DNA from: an uncultured Pelagibacteraceae bacterium
GTDB lineage: Bacteria > Pseudomonadota > Alphaproteobacteria > Pelagibacterales > Pelagibacteraceae
DNA length: 49,089 bases
Direction: 5' to 3'
Assembly: GCA_902605035.1 (NCBI GenBank)
Contig: CACLBB010000009.1
Coordinates: 1 to 49,089, forward strand
In this document: one piece after another, positions 37,388-47,027 of the stretch
How the letters are laid out: each line of letters starts with the position of its first letter
How positions within the stretch are numbered: position 1 is the stretch's first letter
Made by a program: the position numbers and the translations under genes
The notes under the pieces: model-generated
Told to the model about the DNA's origin: nothing
Database searches by the model: none
Seen by the model: only the letters and a program-made list of their open reading frames with translations

Positions 37388-38160
37388 TGAAAAAAGATAT
37401 TTTCAAAATAGATAATACAAAATTAAATTCACGTTTAATTGTTGGAACTGGTAAATACAAAAACTTTAAAGAAACGGCTGAAGCGGTAAAAGAGTCTGGA
37501 GCAGACATGGTAACTGTTGCAATCAGAAGGATAAATGTTTTAGATAAAAAAAAACCAATTTTGACTGATTATTTAAACCCAAAAAAAATAATCTACTTAC
37601 CTAATACAGCTGGTTGTTTTTCTTCCGAAGAAGCACTAAGAACATTAAGATTAGCTAGAGAAATGGGTGGATGGAAATTAGTAAAATTGGAAGTTTTAGG
37701 AGACAAAAAAACATTATTTCCAAATATGATAGAAACACTCAAATCAACAAAAATTTTAGTCAAAGAGGGTTTTAAAGTCATGGTTTATTGCACAGATGAT
37801 CCTTTACTAGCTAAAAGATTAGAAGATAATGGTGCATCAGCTATTATGCCTTTAGCTTCTCCAATCGGCTCAGGATTAGGAATTCAGAATAAAACTAATA
37901 TTTCGATTATTATTAAACAATCAAAAGTGCCTGTTATAATTGATGCTGGTATAGGCACTGCATCGGATGCGACTATTGCAATGGAAATGGGATGTGATGG
38001 AGTTTTAATTAATAGTGCAATAGCAAAATCAAAAAACCCTAAACTAATGGCCAGAGCTTTTAAAAATGCAGTTATCTCAGGTAGAGAGTCTTTTTTAGCT
38101 GTAAGAATGAAAAAAAGTTATTATGCAAAGGCCAGTTCTCCAATTAAAGGTTTGATTTAA
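37387..38160 (+). CDS. thiG: Thiazole synthase ThiG
   Basis: It forms the thiazole phosphate moiety of thiamine from DXP, ThiS thiocarboxylate and dehydroglycine. Family motifs: [11 protein letters not shown] near the N-terminus, VTVAIRR, LPNTAGC, KLEVLGD, and the C-terminal phosphate-binding [13 protein letters not shown] and [12 protein letters not shown]. Length is 257 aa. With thiS it provides the thiazole branch; the pyrimidine branch is not visible here. The stop is nested with that of rne in TTAA. Confidence 0.96.
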   Translation: MKKDIFKIDNTKLNSRLIVGTGKYKNFKETAEAVKESGADMVTVAIRRINVLDKKKPILTDYLNPKKIIYLPNTAGCFSSEEALRTLRLAREMGGWKLVKLEVLGDKKTLFPNMIETLKSTKILVKEGFKVMVYCTDDPLLAKRLEDNGASAIMPLASPIGSGLGIQNKTNISIIIKQSKVPVIIDAGIGTASDATIAMEMGCDGVLINSAIAKSKNPKLMARAFKNAVISGRESFLAVRMKKSYYAKASSPIKGLI

Positions 38161-39968
38161 GCTCTTTTTTTTCTTCTTACCCATAAAGTTCGAGGCTTTA
38201 AATATTTTTTTCTTACTGTTTTGGTTTTCTTTACCTTTTTTAAATCAACAATCTTTTCTGATTTTGTTTTTTTTAACTTTTCTTTAACCTCTGTATTAAT
38301 TTCAATTTTTTCTATATTTTCAAATTTATCTATTAATTTTTTTGATTTGTTTAAAAGTTCAATCTTATATTCTGGAATTATAAGCGATTGATCAGCTATA
38401 AATTGAATTTTAAAAGAGTATTTTTTTTCAAAATATTCAATTTCTTTTGAGAGGTTATTTTCAATATACGTTTTCACTTTTTCAGGTAAATAAGTTTTTA
38501 TAGTTTTTACCTTGTTAGTGAATGCTAATAATTCGATTTTTTTAGTAATCTTTTGAGCAAATGAACTTAATGACAAAATTGTTTCCCATTTAATAGAACC
38601 TTCCCTCAATCTTTGTCTTGTCATCTCTAGCAAACCAAAGTTGCTTATTCTTCCTATTTGAATACGTGCTCTGTCTTTACGTATGCTTTCCCTCATTTTT
38701 TTTTCTACCATACGTCTATTATAAAAATTCATCATATCGATGAAATCTATTACAATTAAGCCAGATAGATCTCTAAGCTTGATTTGACGGGCTATTTCTT
38801 CAGCAGCCTCAAGATTTGTATTTAAGGCAGTTTTTTCTATATTAATTTGTTTTGTAGATTGACCAGAATTTATGTCTATTGCCACCAAAGCTTCGGTAGG
38901 ATTTATAACTAAATAACCTCCTGATTTTAATTTTACCGTTGGTTCAAAAATATTATTTAATTCTTTTTCAATATTAGCGTCGTGAAAAAGTGGAATCTTT
39001 CCTCTATATTTTTTAATATTTTTTGTATTTCTTGGCATTAATTCTTTCATAAATTTTTTTGCTTTTTGGTAAGCTTCATTTCCGTCGATATATACATTTT
39101 TTGTGTCATTGTCGTAAGTGTCTCTTAAAGTTCTTTTTATAATGTCTCCTTCTTCGTAAACAAGAGACGGTGCACTAGAATTAAGTGCGTTATTCCTAAT
39201 TTCTTCCCAAGTTTTTAGTGTATTTTGAAAATCTTTTTCTATCTCATTTTTTGTTTTATTTGCTCCAGCTGTTCTGACGATAGCACCCATATTTTTTGGG
39301 ATTTCAATTTCATTTAATATGTTCCTAATTTTTTGTCTATCCGATGAATTAAATATCTTTCTAGAAATACCACCTCCTTTAGGAGTATTAGGCATCAAGA
39401 CCATGTATTTTCCTGCTAAAGATATGAATGTTGTCAGAGCCGCTCCTTTTTGCCCTCTTTCTTCTTTAATAACTTGAATTAAAATAACCTGACCTGGTTT
39501 TATAACTTCTTGAATCTTGTATTTTTTTAATCCATATGATGATTTTAGTTCTTCTCTATATTCTTTTTTTTTATCCTCTGCACTTTTAGTTAAATTTTTT
39601 TCTTCTACTTTTTCATTTTGATTGTCAGCATTTTTTTCAGCGGGCAGATCCTCTATAGCTTTATTTTTTAAACTTTCTCTTATTTTTTCTTCTGCGTCTT
39701 TTATTTTTTCTTTATCTTCAGATGGAACTTGATAATAATCTGATTGAATATCATTAAACGCTAAAAATCCGTGTTTAATTCTACCAAAGTTTACGAAGGC
39801 AGCTTGTAAAGAAGGTTCTACTCTACTAATTGTCCCAAGATAAATATTGTTTTTAAAATTTAACTTATTTTTATCTTCAAACTCATATTCTTCAATTGAG
39901 TTATCTGATTTAAGAACAATACGAGTTTCATTTGGATGCGAAGCATCAATATATAAATTTTTTTCCAT
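38157..39968 (-). CDS. rne: Ribonuclease E/G family endoribonuclease, without Zn-link cysteines
   Basis: Endoribonuclease for mRNA turnover and rRNA/tRNA processing. An S1 RNA-binding domain (residues 38-~170) contains a charged lysine/glutamate insert at about 83-140. The catalytic DNase I-like domain keeps the metal-binding aspartates in [11 protein letters not shown] and IVIDFIDM, plus RDLSGL and [10 protein letters not shown]. The chain is 603 aa with a basic C-terminal tail ([27 protein letters not shown] region), lacking the long degradosome scaffold. I find no cysteine in the entire protein, so the CPxC Zn-link that joins dimers in E. coli RNase E is absent. Confidence 0.93.
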   Translation of the reverse strand: MEKNLYIDASHPNETRIVLKSDNSIEEYEFEDKNKLNFKNNIYLGTISRVEPSLQAAFVNFGRIKHGFLAFNDIQSDYYQVPSEDKEKIKDAEEKIRESLKNKAIEDLPAEKNADNQNEKVEEKNLTKSAEDKKKEYREELKSSYGLKKYKIQEVIKPGQVILIQVIKEERGQKGAALTTFISLAGKYMVLMPNTPKGGGISRKIFNSSDRQKIRNILNEIEIPKNMGAIVRTAGANKTKNEIEKDFQNTLKTWEEIRNNALNSSAPSLVYEEGDIIKRTLRDTYDNDTKNVYIDGNEAYQKAKKFMKELMPRNTKNIKKYRGKIPLFHDANIEKELNNIFEPTVKLKSGGYLVINPTEALVAIDINSGQSTKQINIEKTALNTNLEAAEEIARQIKLRDLSGLIVIDFIDMMNFYNRRMVEKKMRESIRKDRARIQIGRISNFGLLEMTRQRLREGSIKWETILSLSSFAQKITKKIELLAFTNKVKTIKTYLPEKVKTYIENNLSKEIEYFEKKYSFKIQFIADQSLIIPEYKIELLNKSKKLIDKFENIEKIEINTEVKEKLKKTKSEKIVDLKKVKKTKTVRKKYLKPRTLWVRRKKRA

Positions 39969-40113
39969 TTTATTTGAATTCCTTTTAATCTATTGAAATT
40001 TGTAGTTATAATTTTTATCATACTTAAATATTATACAATTTTTTATTCAATTGCACTTATAATAACTGATAATGCCCTAAGATAGCCAAATTTTATGCTA
40101 TAGATTATTCAAG
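39969..40113. promoter_or_regulatory. Divergent promoter region between rne and mrcA
   Basis: This 145-base gap is the longest in the window and separates two divergent start codons, so it must hold promoters for both. A TATAAT on the minus strand (40035-40030) would give rne a leader of about 55 bases; a TATAAT on the plus strand (40058-40063) is a candidate for mrcA. No good -35 accompanies either, and the RNase E autoregulatory leader hairpins of E. coli are not recognisable. Confidence 0.35.
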
Positions 40114-42459
40114 ATGTTCAAATTCGTAAATTTTTCCATAAAATTTTTTATAATATCTGCTTTAGCTTGTCTTTTCTTCGTATTTTCTACTTTATGGTAT
40201 TTTTCGATAGGCCTCCCAGATTATAAAAAGTTATCAAATTACCAACCACCCATTTCTAGTCGAGTTTACTCAAGCGACGGTAAATTGATTGCTGAATATG
40301 CTATAGAAAAAAGATTATTTGTGCCTTATGAGTCTATTCCAAAAAAAATAATTAACTCGTTTTTATCTGCAGAGGATAAAAATTTTTTTAATCATCCAGG
40401 TGTGGATGCAAAAGGAATTTTAAGGGCGCTGTTTAAAAATTTAAAGAATATCAGTGAGAAGAAGAGATTAGAGGGAGCATCTACAATAACCCAGCAGGTA
40501 GCAAAAAATTTTTTACTAACTAACGAGATATCATTAAATAGAAAAATCAAAGAGGCTATTTTAGCTTTTAGAATAGAAAGAGCTTATTCGAAAGAAAGAA
40601 TTCTAGAATTATATTTAAATCAAATTTATTTAGGTCAAGGGACTTATGGTATTGCTGCGGCTAGTTTAGAATATTTTGATAAATCAGTAAAAGATTTAGA
40701 TTATGCTGAAGCAGCTTTATTAGCAGCTTTACCAAAAGCTCCGAGTAAATATGATCCCTTTAGATATCCTAAGGTAGCAAAATTTAGAAGAGACTTAGTA
40801 ATACAAAATCTTAAAGATAATAAATATATAAATAAAAAGGAATTTGATATTTTAAAAAATTCAAAAATTAAATTAAAAAGAAGAAAAATAGAGATTCTTA
40901 ATGAAGCTAATTCTTATACTGAAGAGGTAAGGAGATCTATTAAAGAAAAGTACGGTTTTAAAAAATTATACTCTGAAGGATTATCTATAAGAACTCCTTT
41001 AGACGTTAACTATCAAATACAGGCTATCGCATCTTTAAGGAGTGGGATTGAGGCATACGATAGACGTCATGGATGGCGAGGAGCAATAGCTAATAAATTT
41101 AAAGATAAAAATTGGGAAAACAAAGTTAAACAATTGAAGATTGATCCTACTTTAAATTGGGAAAAGGCAGAAATAATAAATTTAAAAGACATAGAAATAA
41201 ACATTAGAACTTTGAAAGGAGTAAAGGGCAACATCACTTTAAACAAATTAAAATGGGCCATTAAGAATCAATCTATAAGTAAAAAATTCAGAGTTGGAGA
41301 CATTATTCTTGTTAAAAAGGAGAAAAATATTTGGACATTAAAACAATACCCGAAAGTTAATGGAGGAATTATCGCTTTAGATCCTTATACAGGAGATGTA
41401 AAAGCTCTAGTTGGAGGATTTAACTTCAAATCTAGTGAATTTAATAGAGTTACTCAAGCAAGAAGACAACCCGGTTCAGCATTTAAACCTATTGTATATG
41501 CAGCAGCTTTAGAAAATGGATATTCACCAAATTCGATAGTACTAGATGCACCATTTGTTGAAAGTCAAGGCATAGGTTTGAAAGATTGGAAGCCCGAAAA
41601 CTATGGAAAAAAATTCTATGGTCCTTCAACACTTAGAAAAGGAATTGAATATTCTAGAAACTTAATGACTGTAAGAATAGCTAAAACATTAGGTTTAGAA
41701 AAAATATTAGATTTATCAAATAAATTGGAAATTTATGATGATATACCAGAGTTATTGTCTGTTTCTTTAGGGGCTGCAGAAACCTCTTTAATAAATTTAA
41801 CTTCTGCATATGCATCGTTCGTAAACGGAGGTAAAAAAATTAAACCAAACTTGATTAGCAGAATACAGGACAGAAGAGGCAAAACAATTTTTAATTTAAA
41901 AAATAAAAAATGCATTGGTTGCGACAAATTTTTGAATGAGTCAAAAGAATTCCCCAAAATTAAGTATGAAAATCAAAGAATATTTAGTGAAGAAACTGCT
42001 TATCAAATGACTTCTATATTGGAAGGTGCAGTTAAAAGAGGAACTGCAAAAAAGTTAAGAGATTTGGATGTTCCGCTTGCAGGGAAAACTGGAACAACAA
42101 ATAAAAATTATGATGCTTGGTTTATTGGTTTTTCTTCAAATCTCGTAATTGGAGTATATGTTGGATTTGATAATCCTGAAACTTTAGGTAAATATGAAAC
42201 TGGTTCAAAAGCTGCATTACCAATATTTAAAGATTTTGTAAAAAGATCACTTTTTAAAGAAGATTTTGGGGAATTCGAAATACCAAAAGGTATTTATCTG
42301 ACTTCTTTAAATTATGATACTGGACTTAAATCATCTTTAGGTGATAAAAATACCATTATAGAGGCCTTGAAAGCTAAAGATATTAACAATATTAATAATA
42401 ACAAATTAATTTCAATAGATAGTTATGATAAACTAATAAAATATAGGCAATTTTACTAA
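40114..42459 (+). CDS. mrcA: Penicillin-binding protein 1A (bifunctional transglycosylase/transpeptidase)
   Basis: An inner-membrane peptidoglycan synthase of 781 aa. One N-terminal helix (about 9-32) is followed by the GT51 glycosyltransferase domain: AEDKNFFNHPGVD with catalytic E87, GASTITQQVAKN (121-132) and ERILELYLNQIYLG. The transpeptidase domain has S455xxK458 (PGSAFKPI), a SxN element (SRNLMT) and KTG (AGKTGTTN, about 656-663). An OB-like insert lies between them, as in PBP1a. It is divergent from rne and overlaps the prfB start by one base (TAATG). Confidence 0.96.
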   Translation: MFKFVNFSIKFFIISALACLFFVFSTLWYFSIGLPDYKKLSNYQPPISSRVYSSDGKLIAEYAIEKRLFVPYESIPKKIINSFLSAEDKNFFNHPGVDAKGILRALFKNLKNISEKKRLEGASTITQQVAKNFLLTNEISLNRKIKEAILAFRIERAYSKERILELYLNQIYLGQGTYGIAAASLEYFDKSVKDLDYAEAALLAALPKAPSKYDPFRYPKVAKFRRDLVIQNLKDNKYINKKEFDILKNSKIKLKRRKIEILNEANSYTEEVRRSIKEKYGFKKLYSEGLSIRTPLDVNYQIQAIASLRSGIEAYDRRHGWRGAIANKFKDKNWENKVKQLKIDPTLNWEKAEIINLKDIEINIRTLKGVKGNITLNKLKWAIKNQSISKKFRVGDIILVKKEKNIWTLKQYPKVNGGIIALDPYTGDVKALVGGFNFKSSEFNRVTQARRQPGSAFKPIVYAAALENGYSPNSIVLDAPFVESQGIGLKDWKPENYGKKFYGPSTLRKGIEYSRNLMTVRIAKTLGLEKILDLSNKLEIYDDIPELLSVSLGAAETSLINLTSAYASFVNGGKKIKPNLISRIQDRRGKTIFNLKNKKCIGCDKFLNESKEFPKIKYENQRIFSEETAYQMTSILEGAVKRGTAKKLRDLDVPLAGKTGTTNKNYDAWFIGFSSNLVIGVYVGFDNPETLGKYETGSKAALPIFKDFVKRSLFKEDFGEFEIPKGIYLTSLNYDTGLKSSLGDKNTIIEALKAKDINNINNNKLISIDSYDKLIKYRQFY

Positions 42460-43548
42460 TGGAAAATTTTGAAAATAAATTAACTAAATTGGAAAAAAAT
42501 TTGAAAAATATTAGGAGGTATCTTTGAAAACCAAAATATTGAATCAAAACTCAAAGCAATTGAAAAAAAACTTCTAGCTGAAAATTTTTGGAAAGATAAA
42601 ACTGAAGTAAAAAAGACAGTTAAAGAAAAAAAAATTTTTGAAAATATTTTAATCTCATATAACCAATCCACTAAAGAGATAACTAATTTAAAAGATTTAT
42701 ATAATTTAGCTTTAGAGGAAAAAAATGAGCAGATATTAGACGAGTGTATTTTAAAAATTGATCAATTAATTAAATTAAGCAAAGAGACTGAAATAAGTTG
42801 TTTTCTCTCTGGTGAAAATGATAATTTGAATATTTATCTTGAAATTCATGCTGGAGCTGGAGGTACAGAAAGTCAAGATTGGGCCGATATGTTGAGAAGA
42901 ATGTATTTAAAATGGTTTGATAAAAAAAATTTTAAATATGAAATAATTAGTGAGCATAAAGGTGATGAGGCGGGTATTAAGTCATCGACGTTGAGAGTAG
43001 AGGGAAAATACCTTTATGGTTTAATGAAATCTGAGTCTGGAGTTCATAGACTTGTAAGAATATCCCCCTTTGATAGTGGCGCGCGTAGACACACAAGTTT
43101 TGCAAGTGTTTGGGTTTATCCAGCAGTTGACGATGATATAAATGTTAAAATTGATGAAAAAGATCTAAGAATTGACACCTATAGATCTAGTGGAGCAGGT
43201 GGACAACATGTTAACACAACAGATAGTGCAGTAAGGATCACGCATTTGCCAACAAAAATAGTTGTTCAATGTCAAAATGAGAGATCTCAACATAAAAATA
43301 AAGAAACATGTTATAAAATGCTAAAGGCAAGACTTTATGAATATGAAATTCAAAAAAGAGATCAAGAAAATCAAAAAGAATTAAGTAACAAAACAGATAT
43401 AGGTTGGGGTCATCAAATAAGGTCTTATGTGTTACAACCTTATCAACTGGTAAAAGATTTAAGAAACAAAATTGAAAATTCCAACCCCTCAGAAGTTTTA
43501 GATGGAAATATTGATCAATTTATAGAAGCAGGAATAATTAACAAATAA
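42459..43548 (+). CDS. prfB: Peptide chain release factor 2, expressed by programmed +1 frameshift
   Basis: RF2 releases peptides at UGA and UAA. The zero frame begins with ATG 42459 (TAATG with mrcA) and stops at TGA 42525-42527 after 22 codons; moving +1 at CTT-T-GA (skipping 42525) continues to 43548, giving 362 aa, close to the E. coli length. The SPF recognition motif (RISPFDSGARRHTSFAS) and GGQ catalytic motif (SSGAGGQHVNT) are in the long frame. The slip site is preceded by a perfect AGGAGG. This is the known autoregulation: low RF2 lets the ribosome shift rather than stop. Confidence 0.96.
42513..42527 (+). promoter_or_regulatory. prfB: prfB programmed frameshift signal
   Basis: An internal Shine-Dalgarno AGGAGG (42513-42518), a TAT spacer codon, the slippery CTT (42522-42524) and the in-frame TGA (42525-42527) form the classic RF2 element. 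The base after the stop is A rather than the C found in E. coli. Confidence 0.94.
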
Positions 43549-45738
43549 ATGAAAAAAATATTTATTAAGATTAATTTATTTTTTCTTTCTTTATTGATAT
43601 TATTGACCATAATTTTATCAACTACTGGTATTGAAACAGCAAAATTTAATAATCTAATAAGTGATAAAATCAATGCAAATAATCAAAAAATTAATTTAGA
43701 ATTACAAAAAATCAAGTTTAAATTTGATTTAAAAAACTTAAGTTTATTTTTAGAAACTTCCGATCCAAATCTAGAATACCAAAACTATAGAATGCCCGTT
43801 CAAAATATAAAAGTATATCTAGGGTTATTGTCAATTTTTAAATCAGAAGCAAAAATTAATATGGTTAACATAACTTCAAAAGAAATAGAAATCAGTGAAC
43901 TAAAAAAAATTGTTATTCAAATGAAGCCATCAAGTTTGACTAGTTTCATAAACAATAGAATAGAAAAGGGAAAAATAAATACCAATATAGAAATTTACTT
44001 AAGCAATAATCAAAAAATGGAAAATTATATTATTAAGGGCGAGGTAAAAGACATGGTTATAAAATTAGATAGCGATTTAAAATTAAACAAAACAGACTTC
44101 GACTTTTTTGCTGATCAATCAGATATTTTAATTAAAAATATCAGAAGTAAATCTGAAGGCGTCTCAATCGATAACGGAAGTCTAAAAATAGTAAAAGGCG
44201 AAGCTGTTAACTTGGAAGCTGATTTAAATACAAAAATTGATATCAAGAAAGATAGTAAACTCAAATTTTTACCTCAATTAAGAAAAATTAATATCATAAA
44301 TGGCGAAACTACTTTAAATGCGAAATTAGACCATTTTTTAAATATTACTTTTGATAAGACTTTTAAGGTTACAGATTTTTCTTACAAAAATAAAGGCAAT
44401 GTACAAAACTTATTTTTTAAATTAAAGAAACCTGTTAGCAGCACTTTTTTGCAGGAAGAAATTAATACCGTTTACATAAAAAAAACTGAATTATTATTTA
44501 GCTTAAATTCAAAAAAAAAAAATAATATTACTGCAACAGGTAAGTATAGTTTCAATAATAAAAATTTTCAAAATTATAAAATTGAAAATAATTTTTTTAA
44601 CCAAAATTTTGATTTAAATTTAAATTTAGATTTCTCGGAAATTGTAAATATTGAATTATTAAATTACAAAAAAGAAGTAAATAAAGTAGCTAAAATTTTT
44701 TTAGATATTGAAAAAAATAAAAAATTTATAAGTATAAAAAAAATTGATTATTTAGAAGATCAAAATTCTATTGTAGTAAAAGATTTAAGTTTTGAAGAAA
44801 GAGATATAGTTTCTCTTAAAAATATTAAAGTTAAAACTTATGATAAAGACGGTTTAAAAAATGATTTTATTTTAGACTTCAACAATATTATCAAAGTTTA
44901 TGGAGATAAGTATGATGCTACTAATTTAAATAGACTTCTAAATCAAAAATCAAAAGAAAATATTTTTAGAAAGATAAACAAAAACATTGATATCGATTTG
45001 AAAAAAATAGATACACCATTGTCAGAAAAGATATCTAACTTTAAGTTGATAGGAAAAGTTGAAAAAGGAAAATTTGTAAAAATTTCGTCAAAAGGAGATT
45101 TTGGTGATGACAGATTTTTAGATATTACTTTGAAAAGCAACAAAGATGGAAAAAAATATTTGGAAGTCTATTCTGATTTACCACAACCACTTCTATCAAA
45201 TTATAGTTTTTTTAAAGGTCTGACTGGTGGAAATATGACTTTTTCATCAATAATTCAAAAAAAAAATTCTACTTCAAAGTTAATTATTAAAAATTTTAAA
45301 ATTGTAAATGCACCGGGAGTGGTCAAACTTTTATCTTTAGCAGATTTTGGTGGTCTTGCTGATTTAGCAGAGGGAGAAGGTTTATCTTTTGAAACTATGG
45401 AGATTAAAATGAGTAATAATAATGGTTTTTTAAAATTAGATGAAATTTATGCAGTTGGTCCAAGTATATCTGTATTAATGGAGGGTTATAAGGAGGAAAG
45501 TGGATTAACGAGTTTGAGAGGCACTTTGGTTCCAGCTAAAAACTTAAATAAAATTTTATCAAAAATTCCAGTTATAGGAAACATAATTATTCCCCAAGAG
45601 GTAGGTGAGGGATTATTTGGTGTGAGTTTTAAAATGAAAGGTATGCCAGGAAAAATAAAAACAACAATTAATCCAATTAAGACGTTAACACCAAGATTTA
45701 TAACTAAGGCTTTAGAAAAATCAAAACAGGCTAAATAA
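43549..45738 (+). CDS. Large AsmA/YhdP-like envelope protein
   Basis: A 729-residue protein with one N-terminal transmembrane helix (IKINLFFLSLLILLTIILS) and a long, repetitive beta-rich periplasmic part. The C-terminal section (LLSLADFGGLADLAEGEGLSF, EIYAVGPSISVLMEGY, LRGTLVPAKNLNKILSKIPVIG) is the AsmA-like C-terminal pattern found in YhdP/DUF3971 proteins, thought to move phospholipids between membranes. The family relation is fairly clear; the role here is inferred. It starts directly after prfB and overlaps tyrS by 8 bases at the end. Confidence 0.78.
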   Translation: MKKIFIKINLFFLSLLILLTIILSTTGIETAKFNNLISDKINANNQKINLELQKIKFKFDLKNLSLFLETSDPNLEYQNYRMPVQNIKVYLGLLSIFKSEAKINMVNITSKEIEISELKKIVIQMKPSSLTSFINNRIEKGKINTNIEIYLSNNQKMENYIIKGEVKDMVIKLDSDLKLNKTDFDFFADQSDILIKNIRSKSEGVSIDNGSLKIVKGEAVNLEADLNTKIDIKKDSKLKFLPQLRKINIINGETTLNAKLDHFLNITFDKTFKVTDFSYKNKGNVQNLFFKLKKPVSSTFLQEEINTVYIKKTELLFSLNSKKKNNITATGKYSFNNKNFQNYKIENNFFNQNFDLNLNLDFSEIVNIELLNYKKEVNKVAKIFLDIEKNKKFISIKKIDYLEDQNSIVVKDLSFEERDIVSLKNIKVKTYDKDGLKNDFILDFNNIIKVYGDKYDATNLNRLLNQKSKENIFRKINKNIDIDLKKIDTPLSEKISNFKLIGKVEKGKFVKISSKGDFGDDRFLDITLKSNKDGKKYLEVYSDLPQPLLSNYSFFKGLTGGNMTFSSIIQKKNSTSKLIIKNFKIVNAPGVVKLLSLADFGGLADLAEGEGLSFETMEIKMSNNNGFLKLDEIYAVGPSISVLMEGYKEESGLTSLRGTLVPAKNLNKILSKIPVIGNIIIPQEVGEGLFGVSFKMKGMPGKIKTTINPIKTLTPRFITKALEKSKQAK

Positions 45739-46972
45739 TTTTAACAATATAATGTTTTTTTTTTCCAAAAGATATTTTTAAAACAATTTTATTTTCAAAA
45801 TCGTTTAATGTTACTAATTTGTTTTCTTCAGTTAAAACTTTATTATTTAATTTGATAGCATTGCTTTTAATTGCTCGCCTCGCTTCACTTTTAGAGGAAA
45901 AAATAATTTTTTGCGATAATAAATCTAAAATATTTATACCTTTATCTAAAACATTTTTTTTAATTTTTATCTCGGGAAGATTTTTTCCATAGCCGCCAGC
46001 ACTAAATGTTTCCTTAGCAGTTTGTTCTGCCCTTTTGGAAGCGGTGTTTCCGTGAAGTAATTTAGTAGCTTGATTTGCAAGAAAAATTTTTAATTTATTA
46101 ATATCTTTTTCAGCATTAATTATTTTTTTTATTTTTTCAATTTCAATGTCTGTGAAGTAATTTAAAAATTTTTCTACATCTCTATCATCAGTGTTTCGCC
46201 AAAATTGCCAATAGTCATAAGAAGAGAACAACTCTTCATTTAACCAAACAGCTCCTTTTTCCGTCTTTCCCATTTTCGCACCAGATGCTAACGTAATAAG
46301 AGGGGTTGTTAGTCCAAAAGATTCCTTTTGAAGCATTCTACGAATTAATTCTACGCCGTTTACAATGTTACCCCATTGATCTGACCCACCAATTTGCAAA
46401 ATACATTTTTTATTTTTAAATAATTGATAAAAGTCATAAGCTTGTAAAATCATATAATTAAATTCCATGTAGCTTAGCGACTGTTCTCTCTCTAATCGCA
46501 GTTTGACACTGTCAAAAGTTAACATTTTATTAATAGTAAAATGACTTCCAACATTTCTTAAAAACTCGATATAATTTAACTTTGCTAGCCAATCATAATT
46601 ATCTACATAAATTGGTTTAGTTTTTTTGTTTGATGTATCTAAAATCTTATTAAAAACTTTTTTTATATTTTTAATATTTTTTTTTATTTCTTTTTTTTCT
46701 AGTATTTTTCTAGTAGCATCTTTTCCTGATGGATCACCTATAAGCGTTGTTCCACCACCTAACAATACTATAGGTTGGTGACCATGTTTTTGCATGAGTT
46801 TAAGAACCATAATTTGTAATAAACTTCCTACATGCAGGCTACCAGCGGTACAATCAAAACCTATATAAGCAGTAATGGTCTGCTTATTACAGATACTCTC
46901 TAATTTATCTAAATCTGTACATTGATTTAAATATCCACGAGATTGCATTTCTAATAAAAAATCATTTTTCAT
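45731..46972 (-). CDS. tyrS: Tyrosyl-tRNA synthetase
   Basis: A class I synthetase: YIGFDCTAGSLHVGSLL (HIGH-like HVGS), KMGKT in place of KMSKS (ASGAKMGKTEKGAVW), and a C-terminal S4-type RNA-binding domain (SKSEARRAIKSNAIKLNNK). A GTG at 46993 would add seven residues, but I prefer ATG at 46972 (MKNDFLLEMQSRGYLNQC, 413 aa), because a TATAAT box touches that GTG and the shorter form fits the family start. The end overlaps the AsmA-like gene by 8 bases. Confidence 0.95.
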   Translation of the reverse strand: MKNDFLLEMQSRGYLNQCTDLDKLESICNKQTITAYIGFDCTAGSLHVGSLLQIMVLKLMQKHGHQPIVLLGGGTTLIGDPSGKDATRKILEKKEIKKNIKNIKKVFNKILDTSNKKTKPIYVDNYDWLAKLNYIEFLRNVGSHFTINKMLTFDSVKLRLEREQSLSYMEFNYMILQAYDFYQLFKNKKCILQIGGSDQWGNIVNGVELIRRMLQKESFGLTTPLITLASGAKMGKTEKGAVWLNEELFSSYDYWQFWRNTDDRDVEKFLNYFTDIEIEKIKKIINAEKDINKLKIFLANQATKLLHGNTASKRAEQTAKETFSAGGYGKNLPEIKIKKNVLDKGINILDLLSQKIIFSSKSEARRAIKSNAIKLNNKVLTEENKLVTLNDFENKIVLKISFGKKKHYIVKII

Positions 46973-46994
46973 AGAACAATTTGTGTAATCCACT

Positions 46995-47000
46995 ATTATA
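46995..47000 (-). promoter_or_regulatory. Candidate -10 box for tyrS
   Basis: Read on the minus strand this is a perfect TATAAT. Transcription would begin near 46989, 17 or so bases before the ATG at 46972, and would exclude the GTG at 46993 as a start. No strong -35 is seen. Confidence 0.4.
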
Positions 47001-47027
47001 CAAAAATTATTATAAATAAATAAAAAT

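Noticed and set aside
42826-43548. RF2 as a 240-aa protein starting at 42826
   Set aside because: This is an artefact of the programmed frameshift; the in-frame sequence continues upstream to the slip site and the true start is 42459.
46973-46993. GTG start for tyrS at 46993
   Set aside because: It adjoins a TATAAT box that would start transcription downstream of it, and the family N-terminus fits the ATG at 46972.
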